A stretch of DNA of 28,754 nucleotides, taken from the IMG/VR virus record IMGVR_UViG_3300032462_000053, positions 1-28,754 of that record, one strand, 5' to 3'. Every line of letters starts with the position of its first letter. The first letter of the stretch is position 1. This DNA comes from a virus. Below, piece by piece: positions 8,101-14,673 of the stretch. Below the pieces are notes generated by a model. It ran no database searches, had not been told where the DNA came from, and saw only the letters and a program-made list of their open reading frames with translations. A program made the translations under genes and the position numbers.

Positions 8101-9356
8101 ACAAGGCCGACATCAACAAGTTCTCCTCCTGGTCCACCTCTAACACACTCATCTCGGCTATGCGGAAGACGCCTTCCGAGACATTGAGGTCCAAGGTTCA
8201 GGCGTTGGAAGACGAAATGTATGGTACCAACATAGTGACGGTTGATCGGATGAACCAGATCGCAGCTGAGCTGGTCCGCTTACACGACAAGAACTTTGCC
8301 TATACTGCCTTCGAGCGGCTTGGGTACGCGGAGACTGGATACAACACGCAGACGCGGTTTGAGTATGCAGATACCAATATGAAGAAAACAATGCATGTGT
8401 TCACCTCGATTATTGGTTTGAGGGCGCAGACGGATGCTGTTCGGCTGGCTGCGCTCAGCATTGCCGCCGATACCATTGCTGGCAAGCTCACTAACCTGTC
8501 CAACATACCCAAAGCTGACCGGCAGGCAGCATTTACAGCGGGCAAGGGCCTGTCAGTCAGTCAAGCGCATGACCTAGCTGACTTGCAATCGTTCGGTATG
8601 AATGTGTTCTTCATGGTAGACGCATTCAACGACCCGCAGTCGCAGATGTTCCAGCCTGGATTCCTGGCGGACATCGGGCTTGGTGTTGGGGAGGACAAGA
8701 AGAACAACCCGCAGTCAGCACACTACAAGGAAGTGCAAGAGAACCTGCTGACTACGCTCGGTAACTTCGTTGACTCCAAGGTTGTTAACCCGCAGGCACA
8801 CAACTTGCCTAAGTTCTTTCATGACCCGCGCCTTCGCGTAGTTACTGCTATGGGTAGGTTCATGGCAGCTGCCCACGCCGTCCTCCTTCCTAAACTGTAC
8901 CGCAAGTTCATATTAGAGGGATCCTCGGCGATGAGGTATCAGGCTTTCGAGTCGATCGTGTTGACCCTCTTGTTCGCATCCCTGGCTAATATGCTGAAGG
9001 ATCAGCTGGCCTACGGCGAAGACTCACCATACGTTCGTGGGGCTAAGGCCAAGATGCAGCGGAACCTAGGTAGCTCCGGGCTTACTGGCCAATTTGAAAA
9101 GGTAATTGATAAGGTATCTCCAATTTACAAAGGTAGTGGCGCATCTATAACAAACGACCCTGTGGGCTGGGCGGGAAATCAGGCGGCACAAGCCTCCCCG
9201 GTCCTATCTTGGGCGGGTAAGGTGGCGGGCGGTGTACAAGACGTTGGCTCCGGCAATACAGACAAGGGTGTTTACCAACTGATGAGGGCAGCCCCCTTGA
9301 TTGGTAGCTTTCCGATCGCCTCGCGTGAGGTAGCAAATCTATTCAAAGGAAACTAA
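5166..9356 (+). CDS. Giant internal virion protein with N-terminal SNase-like domain
   Basis: A 1396-aa protein starting at a GTG, 7 nt after AAGGAG. Residues about 28-135 match the staphylococcal nuclease (thermonuclease) pattern: VDPDTIKI (D43 aligns with nuclease D21), ARLKGFNAPE (R54 with R35, E62 with E43) and KRTLLDIQ (R107 with R87), closing with a LTETGVAPIN segment. N59 replaces the aspartate equivalent to D40. The remainder is a long helical protein with a hydrophobic, Gly/Ala-rich stretch near 340-395 and another near 1261-1277 (SIVLTLLFASLANML), which could contact the cell membrane. Size and position match the ejected internal core proteins of T7-like phages. The virion role is fairly secure; nuclease activity is inferred from the motif alone. 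Confidence 0.65.
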   Translation: MTNDELPAFLDAEYAKIRAAGKPAGPPLEIDGKRTGSTWVDPDTIKIGGTESARLKGFNAPERGKIVGGVYIPGEISDDQTQQNVSDVIRAGGYTQGDRDGKDAHKRTLLDIQNKDKTSLGDTLTETGVAPINAFSSLEAIKNKNMAQAADRMLPTNPKTADPLRQIAAREQAAQYIPKVNVADPAAYASIKRNTGASAAIKGAEEVSRLEGLLARRDLPQRVRDNLTKNLADARQNIFLAGTMPDIVGGVNVQPHDRSVMNVAKNQFSTMLTNASLDVLKGIGGVSEMASEAAGWDGLAARSKNYSEAIKGEQDGLAETLSSFSQIPGRTNWQTVKNTGLYVTNLLAGMLPSVAILVASGGAAGAVGLAGVAGFAASAAAPSLIYAGQFFAEQDDKQKNPALALAMGITSGVLDRLGLSVIMSGGTVNTLVGRNLILDAMRKSKKYATETEMMSVLDNMTKKEIVSLAASGEKFAKMQVGTSQSMALSMKSLAEAVGSESITETLQQGAQMIAEKGQWNMDAQYEKDFYDQLLEAAVGGGVMAGVMRAPGGIRDKMQWKGIADGYKPYEGKPKENQMFQSDNQSELASGRGHENTRAMVESMASAPVDGSTSGYELTGMDSKRGVVHGLKAVFTDPVSLLRQLGDTIVPSMFTKEGAVRKNMGYLRAIIFGGSLPGDNASGVKQRLMGRFSGYSAESLAQRLSTNPKKADNLVREAWQNYWAKGLTLPQTSIQNTELQNWKAGVDDIRTAMLEESARAGIPLDSILNDHALFESSDIHPETLQAHRAAVENKMVNTPDAAGHVATQREANEAIKAIMSGNVAAASQARQFMSDHGVFKDPALGHVFESNVFTGIENLKERVSRDIMHKVYLGKNGEILGRLLQQAKAAGEFETDAQYDQAVTDTKAWYEIMTGQYHPLDEHPNLKKILGWGVTATMLSALGKAGLSSMAEVGMSTLGTEGHNTGKQLGSFFNNFWKEYKADINKFSSWSTSNTLISAMRKTPSETLRSKVQALEDEMYGTNIVTVDRMNQIAAELVRLHDKNFAYTAFERLGYAETGYNTQTRFEYADTNMKKTMHVFTSIIGLRAQTDAVRLAALSIAADTIAGKLTNLSNIPKADRQAAFTAGKGLSVSQAHDLADLQSFGMNVFFMVDAFNDPQSQMFQPGFLADIGLGVGEDKKNNPQSAHYKEVQENLLTTLGNFVDSKVVNPQAHNLPKFFHDPRLRVVTAMGRFMAAAHAVLLPKLYRKFILEGSSAMRYQAFESIVLTLLFASLANMLKDQLAYGEDSPYVRGAKAKMQRNLGSSGLTGQFEKVIDKVSPIYKGSGASITNDPVGWAGNQAAQASPVLSWAGKVAGGVQDVGSGNTDKGVYQLMRAAPLIGSFPIASREVANLFKGN

Positions 9357-9359
9357 ATT

Positions 9360-12300
9360 ATGGCATTAGGTAATGTAAAGTACGTTCGACCTGGAGGCGG
9401 GGTTCCACCGTCGCTGGCCGACAGGCTGGCAGCACGATACGCTGGCACCCAGGCGTTCAACGAGCAGTCCCCCGCGGGCGAGGACACACCCGCGACCTTG
9501 ATGGCAGCAGAAGTTCAGCAAGGTATGGCTCCTGGGCTGGTCGGCAACGTACCGCCACCATTACCACATGAGCAGCTTCAAGAGGGATTCACCTCCGATG
9601 ATCTGGCGCAGGCTACGGGTAGCCCTTGGGCTGCTAATGCCAGGTACCGACCAGAGATTGAGATGGATAGCCTGGGCAACGCTGTGTATGATGATCAAGG
9701 TGGGGTTAAGGAGCGGCCAATTGATCCTGACCGCTGGCGAGCAGCTAAGGCAGAAGCTGTTTCAGCCACCCCCAACTTTGAGCAAGCCGTTGCAGACGGC
9801 GTGTCCCCCACCGATATGGCTAAGCAGGTGCTGTCGCAAGCAGCGGCCTACGATGCACGCTACCGTGGCCCTGAGACTGGCCCCGAAATTAAGCGTGCAG
9901 CCGATAACTTGGGTAATATCATAGCGTTGATTACGACTGATGCCGAGAACAACTTGTTCAACCCCTACCAAACGAAGGTCTGGGTATCTGATGCAAACGG
10001 TGACCAAGTCCCCGCTGGCGCTCAGGCCCTAGAGGATACTGGTCTTAGTGACGAATACCACTCCCCGATAGCTACTCTGATGGGCGTGGGGTATGCAGTG
10101 GCCGTGTCCCAAGCACCTGTATATCGGAAGGAGAATGAGGCTACACCGGAAGACCTCAGCGGTAACAGGTTGGTTGACGCACAGCCGCTTATCAACATCA
10201 TCGGTGCCGGATCAGCAGCCGCCAAAGCTGCTATGGACCGAACACCGTTTGGCGAGCGGGTTTCTATGGAAGCTGTTCAAGCCATGATGGCTGCTCAAGT
10301 TCAATCAGAGATCCAAGCCGGTAGGTTGATTGCTACCAAAGACAAGTCGGGCAGAATAGTTTATTCGCCTATTGAGTCGGTGAAGAGCCGCGCAAGAGAT
10401 CTTAAGTTTATTCGGGAGGCACTTGCAGGGGATACCCAGCGAGCGGGCCTCTCTAGCGTGCCTACCGGGCTTGGCAGCAGTATGCAGTACCCAGGTAGCA
10501 AGACAACCTCTAAAGACATTCGTAATGACGAGTTGGTTACCCTCGCTGCTGATATTACTAAGGACATCTGGGGCTCCATTCTGTTTAAGTACCACGAGAA
10601 GGACGTGCGCTTCAAGCAGGTGCAGCTGGACGATATCGTTGCTGGTATGGAGACCGACCCAGAGACCGGCCTACCTATCTTCTCCACCGGCATCTACGCT
10701 AAGGGTGCCAAGGTCTCTGAGGCGGATTACAAGGCCAGACTAAACGAGCTTAAACCTTGGGAAGGGTATGATCCAAAAGATCCAGTACAGAAGGCCAAGT
10801 GGGAGCAGCGAAAACGGAAACACGCATCTTCTGTAATTGAAGATAAGCTTAAGTCTATGGCGTATGCCGTTGAGGCGGGTCAAAATCAGATCAATAAACC
10901 AGGCTACAAGAGCTTTATTTCGTCTGCGGTCAATGGCCGATTCTACGAGAATACCCGTGGGGCCGACACTATGGCCGACAAGTGGGGCGCGAGGGAGATG
11001 CTGAACTTTGCCAAACAAGATGCTGTGCGTGGCATGGATATGTTTGATACCGATAGGATTGCTATTCTTAAGAGCAAGGGTGCCGAATTTCTTAAGCTAG
11101 TTGGCGTTGCTCGGCAAAGGGCTATGAAGCTTATGCCACCGGGTGAGCTGGCCGCGATTGGAACCATGATTAATATCGTTCTAAACTATATGACGGCGGT
11201 AGATGGAAAGTCAACAGCGGGTATCCTTAAAATGGGTGAGGCCAAGGTGCTGGAGATGTATACCCCAGAGATGGCTAACGCCCTCGCCACCCTCGGCAAG
11301 GAGTACAACGAGTACCTAGCGGATCCATTGGCGGATACCCACGACAATATCAAACGCTATCTTGCAGCTATGCCTCGCGGTGAAGCCCTTGGCAACAAGA
11401 ATTTGTGGGACGATGCGTTTAACCTGCGCAACAACGCCAAGAGTATGAACCACATCCCGCTTACCCACATCAACTTTGATGACGGTAATCAGAACGGTAT
11501 CTTCTTGCAGGCCCTATTCTTCGGTGACGCTTCTGTTGCTCGGCGCTTGGGGATTGCTGACCCGTCTATGGGCGACATGCGTGACCACGCCTTGAACGTT
11601 ATCTTACAGAACTTGGAGAAAACATTTGCAGGAAAGCCTGAGCACGTCGAGGCATGGACGCGATTCCTCGCAGCGGGAGCATCGGAGGAAAAGTTTGCAG
11701 CTGATCTATTCAAAATACCCCTCATGCAGAACGGCTATGGTAAGGACGCAGGAATGTTCGGCGCTCACGTTGATTCTTTCCTTATGGATTCTGATTATCG
11801 TGATGCTGCAATTGAGCATCTGATTACGAACGGGCCTTACACTGGTATGGAGGAGGCCTCGACCGCGTTGAATAACGCAGTAGAGGCGTCTCTCCGGGAG
11901 GTGGTTAGCCAAAACGATGGCAATGTTATGACATCAGCCGGTCGCCTGTTTGGTATTCTGATGCATATACCACTCATCAAAAACATTAACGGTGACACGA
12001 TGGCGCTTGGCCCGTCATCCCTGTTGCCTATTCTAGATCCATCTAAGGACACTCACACGGCATTCTCCGGCGAGGTAAAGCTGGGTGTTGAGGCACACCA
12101 GTTCCAAGATGCAACTGGTGCCGACTACCCGGAAATCCCGAAGGCAATGAGGCAAGCAGACCCGGCTGCATCTAAAGGTCGCATAGGCTACTTTAATCCG
12201 AAGACAGAAGAGTGGTCTTACTTTGATAACTACAAGGGTACTTCGGCTTCGCGGATGTTTTTGGTTATGCCAATCCAGGGTGCCGATGGCGGCCTCGCTA

Positions 12301-13124
12301 CGCTGGCTACTATGGCGGTAAATGACAACCGATCGTCGCCCACGCCTGTTTCTTTTGTTCACGATGCGGTCAACTCAACAGCAAGCGGTGCGCTGATCTA
12401 CCGAAATGCCTACAACAACATCGCCATTCCCGAGGCCATCAAGGAGATTGGTAGGTTTGGGGAGAAGGTTCGTGCTGAGGTTAACAGGGCTGAATCTTTG
12501 GCTAAGGAGAAGGCGGACAAGCTCGGCAGGGTTGGTATCTACGACGAGGGCCAATTTCCGGCGATGGGGGCTTACTTTGACGAGATGTTTGAGAAGGCTA
12601 CACCGGGTGGGGATTACCAACGTTACAAGTACCTTAAAGCGGGGTACGACCCTAGCGCTGAGATCAGGAACCCAACGCCTGATCAGATGCTTAACAAGGT
12701 CCGTGCTTTGGAGTGGTGGAAGGGGTACAAGGAGAAGAAGGACGATATCCTGAATCGAGCCCGCTCTGCCGGTTGGAAGCCTAAGGGATCGGTACCCGAG
12801 ACCAACCGCTCTAAGCAGGTTGTCACACCTGATCAGTTTAAAACGCTGATCAGGTTGGCTAAACAAGGCCTCAATATGTCTGGTTTGTCCAATACGTTTG
12901 ACTCTTGGGTTAACAACTTCCAGACTAAGGTCGAGCATATGCAGAGGCTTGTGGCTACCGAAGCTGCTAAGAGTGGGGGCTTCTGGCAGATGACCCCATC
13001 TGGAGGTAAGCGTGCCAAGTCAGTTGAGGAATTTGCTAAGGCGAAGGCTGCAGCTGTTCCTAAGATGAAAACTGGAATCGATGATGTACCGGATTGGATG
13101 CAAGGATTAGAGTCGCCATTCTAA
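9360..13124 (+). CDS. Giant internal virion protein, no recognised domain
   Basis: A 1254-aa protein and the last gene of the rightward block. The ATG follows AAAGGAAA by about 8 nt and lies 3 nt after the upstream stop. The N-terminal 60 residues are Pro/Gly-rich and probably flexible; the rest is mixed helical and soluble in character. No signal peptide and no clear transmembrane segment is seen, apart from a mildly hydrophobic IGTMINIVLNYMTAV near residue 600. The C-terminal 100 residues are rich in Lys (for example KSVEEFAKAKAAAVPKMK). I recognise no enzyme motif. A giant protein closing a series of ejection proteins suggests another internal core component released into the host with the DNA. 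The convergent terminator starts 6 bp after the stop codon. Confidence 0.6.
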   Translation: MALGNVKYVRPGGGVPPSLADRLAARYAGTQAFNEQSPAGEDTPATLMAAEVQQGMAPGLVGNVPPPLPHEQLQEGFTSDDLAQATGSPWAANARYRPEIEMDSLGNAVYDDQGGVKERPIDPDRWRAAKAEAVSATPNFEQAVADGVSPTDMAKQVLSQAAAYDARYRGPETGPEIKRAADNLGNIIALITTDAENNLFNPYQTKVWVSDANGDQVPAGAQALEDTGLSDEYHSPIATLMGVGYAVAVSQAPVYRKENEATPEDLSGNRLVDAQPLINIIGAGSAAAKAAMDRTPFGERVSMEAVQAMMAAQVQSEIQAGRLIATKDKSGRIVYSPIESVKSRARDLKFIREALAGDTQRAGLSSVPTGLGSSMQYPGSKTTSKDIRNDELVTLAADITKDIWGSILFKYHEKDVRFKQVQLDDIVAGMETDPETGLPIFSTGIYAKGAKVSEADYKARLNELKPWEGYDPKDPVQKAKWEQRKRKHASSVIEDKLKSMAYAVEAGQNQINKPGYKSFISSAVNGRFYENTRGADTMADKWGAREMLNFAKQDAVRGMDMFDTDRIAILKSKGAEFLKLVGVARQRAMKLMPPGELAAIGTMINIVLNYMTAVDGKSTAGILKMGEAKVLEMYTPEMANALATLGKEYNEYLADPLADTHDNIKRYLAAMPRGEALGNKNLWDDAFNLRNNAKSMNHIPLTHINFDDGNQNGIFLQALFFGDASVARRLGIADPSMGDMRDHALNVILQNLEKTFAGKPEHVEAWTRFLAAGASEEKFAADLFKIPLMQNGYGKDAGMFGAHVDSFLMDSDYRDAAIEHLITNGPYTGMEEASTALNNAVEASLREVVSQNDGNVMTSAGRLFGILMHIPLIKNINGDTMALGPSSLLPILDPSKDTHTAFSGEVKLGVEAHQFQDATGADYPEIPKAMRQADPAASKGRIGYFNPKTEEWSYFDNYKGTSASRMFLVMPIQGADGGLATLATMAVNDNRSSPTPVSFVHDAVNSTASGALIYRNAYNNIAIPEAIKEIGRFGEKVRAEVNRAESLAKEKADKLGRVGIYDEGQFPAMGAYFDEMFEKATPGGDYQRYKYLKAGYDPSAEIRNPTPDQMLNKVRALEWWKGYKEKKDDILNRARSAGWKPKGSVPETNRSKQVVTPDQFKTLIRLAKQGLNMSGLSNTFDSWVNNFQTKVEHMQRLVATEAAKSGGFWQMTPSGGKRAKSVEEFAKAKAAAVPKMKTGIDDVPDWMQGLESPF

Positions 13125-13129
13125 AAAAG

Positions 13130-13168
13130 ATACCCCTACAGAAGCCTTAATGGCCTATGTAGGGGTAT
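13130..13168. terminator. Bidirectional intrinsic terminator between converging operons
   Basis: ATACCCCTACA (13,130-13,140) pairs perfectly with TGTAGGGGTAT (13,158-13,168): an 11-bp stem around a 17-nt loop that has a further short GCC/GGC pairing. Rightward transcripts meet TTTAATTT after the stem; leftward transcripts meet TCTTTTTT. It sits in the 50-bp gap between the two facing stop codons, so it can end both the late and the replication transcripts. Confidence 0.88.
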
Positions 13169-13174
13169 TTAATT

Positions 13175-13414
13175 TCAATCAGCGTTGTCTTTTACGGTTT
13201 GCCTTGCAGATGCTGCTTGCTGGTCTGCGCGGGAGAGTGCTGCGTCTGGGTTCATCCCCTGCTTCACATAGCCTTCGTAGTTCTCTTTGTGCATCTTACG
13301 GATAGCCGCTTCGTTGATTCCGGGCGTTCCGGCCAAAGCTGGGTCTAAGCCGAGGGCAACCACAACTTCTTCGTCGGTGGTCCCGGTCTTGCGGTAGATG
13401 TTGTAGCTTTTCAT
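13175..13414 (-). CDS. Small hypothetical protein, last gene of leftward operon
   Basis: A 79-aa protein (MKSYNIYRKTGTTDEEVV...). An in-frame extension to 13,549 is open, but the ATG at 13,414 has a good site (AAAGGAAC, 5 nt away) and lies just after the upstream stop, so I prefer it. The sequence is polar and helical, with Ala/Gln/Lys-rich ends (LSRADQQAASARQTVKDNAD); no membrane segment and no known motif. It shares a transcript with the Tad2-like gene 13 nt upstream and ends 6 bp before the terminator. Function unknown. Confidence 0.7.
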   Translation of the reverse strand: MKSYNIYRKTGTTDEEVVVALGLDPALAGTPGINEAAIRKMHKENYEGYVKQGMNPDAALSRADQQAASARQTVKDNAD

Positions 13415-13427
13415 ATTTGTTCCTTTG

Positions 13428-13931
13428 TTAAACAATAAACCAGTCTTTGCTAAGCATATCAGACTGGCTAGCCAACCAACCAGGAAGCATAGCGCGACGC
13501 CCCCCAGCGTTGGTAGTGTACATGTCGATGTGTGGCAGGATATCACCACAAACTAGACCTGCCCTATGGTAGGCCGACCCTGCTTTGAAGGTTACACTGC
13601 TCGTGCCGGGTACTAGCACCAACCACATGCCCCTACCATTCCAACCCTTACGGGCAACGCGGTGACCCAGTTCGAGTGCTTCAATCGCTTGGCCAAAGCT
13701 CAGCTCACCTGCATTCTCGCGGTAGGTCTTATCGAATTGTTCCTTCGGAGACCAGCTGATGTAGCCCTTGTGTCGGCTATCGTTCGCTTTTCCGTCATCG
13801 AGGTATTCGACGAGATAACCCTCATCGGCCATATCCTCTTCTTCCGGGAGTGCCCACCCACGATAGCTGTTATACTTACCACGAGACATGGGGGTAGCGT
13901 TCAGGACCTTAGTCCCAATATATTGTTTCAT
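13428..13931 (-). CDS. tad2-like: DUF2829 / Tad2-type protein with phage N-terminal domain
   Basis: A 167-aa protein with GAGGAAAT just before its ATG. Residues 77-167 match DUF2829: LSFGQAIEALELGHRVARKGWNG, GMWLVLVPG, LPHIDMYTT and a closing GWLASQSDMLSKDWFIV. The characterised member of this family, Tad2, binds the signal molecule 1''-3' gcADPR and so blocks the Thoeris defence of bacteria; many relatives are untested. Residues 1-72 form a second module (MKQYIGTKVL..., YNSYRGWALP, DEGYLVEYLDDG, GYISWSPKEQFDKTY) that I know as a frequent phage domain of unknown role. The gene has its own predicted phage promoter about 40 bp upstream. Family membership is well supported by motifs; anti-Thoeris activity is an inference. 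Confidence 0.8.
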   Translation of the reverse strand: MKQYIGTKVLNATPMSRGKYNSYRGWALPEEEDMADEGYLVEYLDDGKANDSRHKGYISWSPKEQFDKTYRENAGELSFGQAIEALELGHRVARKGWNGRGMWLVLVPGTSSVTFKAGSAYHRAGLVCGDILPHIDMYTTNAGGRRAMLPGWLASQSDMLSKDWFIV

Positions 13932-13958
13932 TTATTTCCTCATATACAGAATAGATAA

Positions 13959-13971
13959 GGGCCGCTGGCCC
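13959..13971 (-). promoter_or_regulatory. 5' leader hairpin just after the predicted transcription start
   Basis: On the - strand the first nucleotides after the predicted start read GGGGCCAGCGGCCC. GGGCC and GGCCC can pair around a 3-nt loop. Such a hairpin at the extreme 5' end could protect the mRNA; no U-run follows, so it is not a terminator. Confidence 0.45.
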
Positions 13972-13986
13972 CTATAGGTACCGACT
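13972..13986 (-). promoter_or_regulatory. Predicted phage RNA polymerase promoter P1 (for the Tad2-like gene)
   Basis: On the - strand: AGTCGGTACCTATAG, then GGGCC. Thirteen of 15 positions are shared with the two other copies. The CTATAG end resembles the initiation region of T7-type promoters, putting the start at 13,972. The stop codon of the upstream 60-aa gene falls inside the motif. Promoter function is inferred from recurrence and position. Confidence 0.8.
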
Positions 13987-14154
13987 ACACAAGCCTCTAA
14001 GCCTAACGATCTCAGCCGCAGCTTCTTCGCAGGTTATGGCAATGCGGTCTTCTTTGCCCCCAGCTGCTTGCCTGATCCTCCTGCGGATTTCTGCTCGTAG
14101 CAGTAGCTTGTCTACTATATCCTGTTCTTCAAAGGGCAATTTAGATTTTAGCAT
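13972..14154 (-). CDS. Small helical hypothetical protein
   Basis: A 60-aa protein (MLKSKLPFEEQDIVDKLLL...) from the ATG at 14,154, which overlaps the end of the HNH gene by 14 nt. A TTG at 14,199 would add 15 residues but lacks better support. The sequence is charged and helical (AEIRRRIRQAAGGK, CEEAAAEIVRLRGL) with no known motif. Its TAG lies within the next promoter, so it closes the HNH transcription unit. Function unknown; coupling to the endonuclease gene suggests they are expressed together. Confidence 0.55.
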   Translation of the reverse strand: MLKSKLPFEEQDIVDKLLLRAEIRRRIRQAAGGKEDRIAITCEEAAAEIVRLRGLCSRYL

Positions 14155-14620
14155 CTTCGTATTTCTCGAGGTAAGAGACCAATTGACGTGCCAGCCCAAG
14201 GTTATCTTTTAGATGCCCAACCGCATAGTTGCAGTTGTCGCAGAGCACACCACGAACAGTGTTTGTTTGGTGGTTGTGATCTATGTTGAACCGCCTTCGC
14301 TCACTCTGGTCCCAAGGCTTTGAGCACAGCTCGCATGCCTGTTTGGTGCGCTCGTGGAATAGCAGCGCTTCTTCTTTACTTATACCGTAAACCCGGCAGA
14401 CGCGTCGGAGGTAAGAAGATAGTTGGTAATCCGGCTGGGCCTGTCGCTCCTTGTTGTACCCTTTGATCGCGACCTTACGGCGTTGGTAGGCCACTTTCCT
14501 TTGGGCTGAGAGCCTCTCTCTGTTGGCCGCCTCGTAAGCCAAACGGTATTCCCTCTTTCTGGCTGCGAAGCGTTCTTTGTTTGCTTGGTCGTAGTCCTTT
14601 CTAGCTTCTTTCGTGTGCAT
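14141..14620 (-). CDS. HNH endonuclease, endonuclease VII-type fold
   Basis: A 159-aa protein from the ATG at 14,620, chosen because GGAGGAAA lies 2-3 nt upstream and a predicted promoter start lies at 14,652; a longer frame to 14,686 would place coding sequence across the promoter. Residues 1-60 are very basic and helical. Residues 96-135 hold the zinc-HNH core: C96ELC99, IDHNH (113-117), then RGVLCDNCN with C127 and C130. This arrangement is that of the T4 endonuclease VII group, used by free-standing homing endonucleases and by junction resolvases. The sequence does not separate these two roles. Its position, with its own promoter between the reductase gene and small accessory genes, favours a mobile (homing) element. 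Confidence 0.85.
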   Translation of the reverse strand: MHTKEARKDYDQANKERFAARKREYRLAYEAANRERLSAQRKVAYQRRKVAIKGYNKERQAQPDYQLSSYLRRVCRVYGISKEEALLFHERTKQACELCSKPWDQSERRRFNIDHNHQTNTVRGVLCDNCNYAVGHLKDNLGLARQLVSYLEKYEDAKI

Positions 14621-14651
14621 ATTTCCTCCGTTACCTGTTTGTGTTTTCTTT

Positions 14652-14666
14652 CTATAGGTACCAACT
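14652..14666 (-). promoter_or_regulatory. Predicted phage RNA polymerase promoter P2 (for the HNH gene)
   Basis: On the - strand: AGTTGGTACCTATAG, then AAAGAAAACAC. It differs from P1 at a single position over 15 bp. It fills the 53-bp gap between the stop of the ribonucleotide reductase gene and the HNH start; predicted transcription start 14,652. Confidence 0.8.
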
Positions 14667-14673
14667 AAAACCG

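Noticed and set aside
13415-13549. Extension of the 79-aa protein with a hydrophobic, signal-like N-terminus
   Set aside because: The extra 45 residues overlap the Tad2-like gene in another frame, and the ATG at 13,414 has a clear ribosome site. The hydrophobic run is probably an accident of frame.
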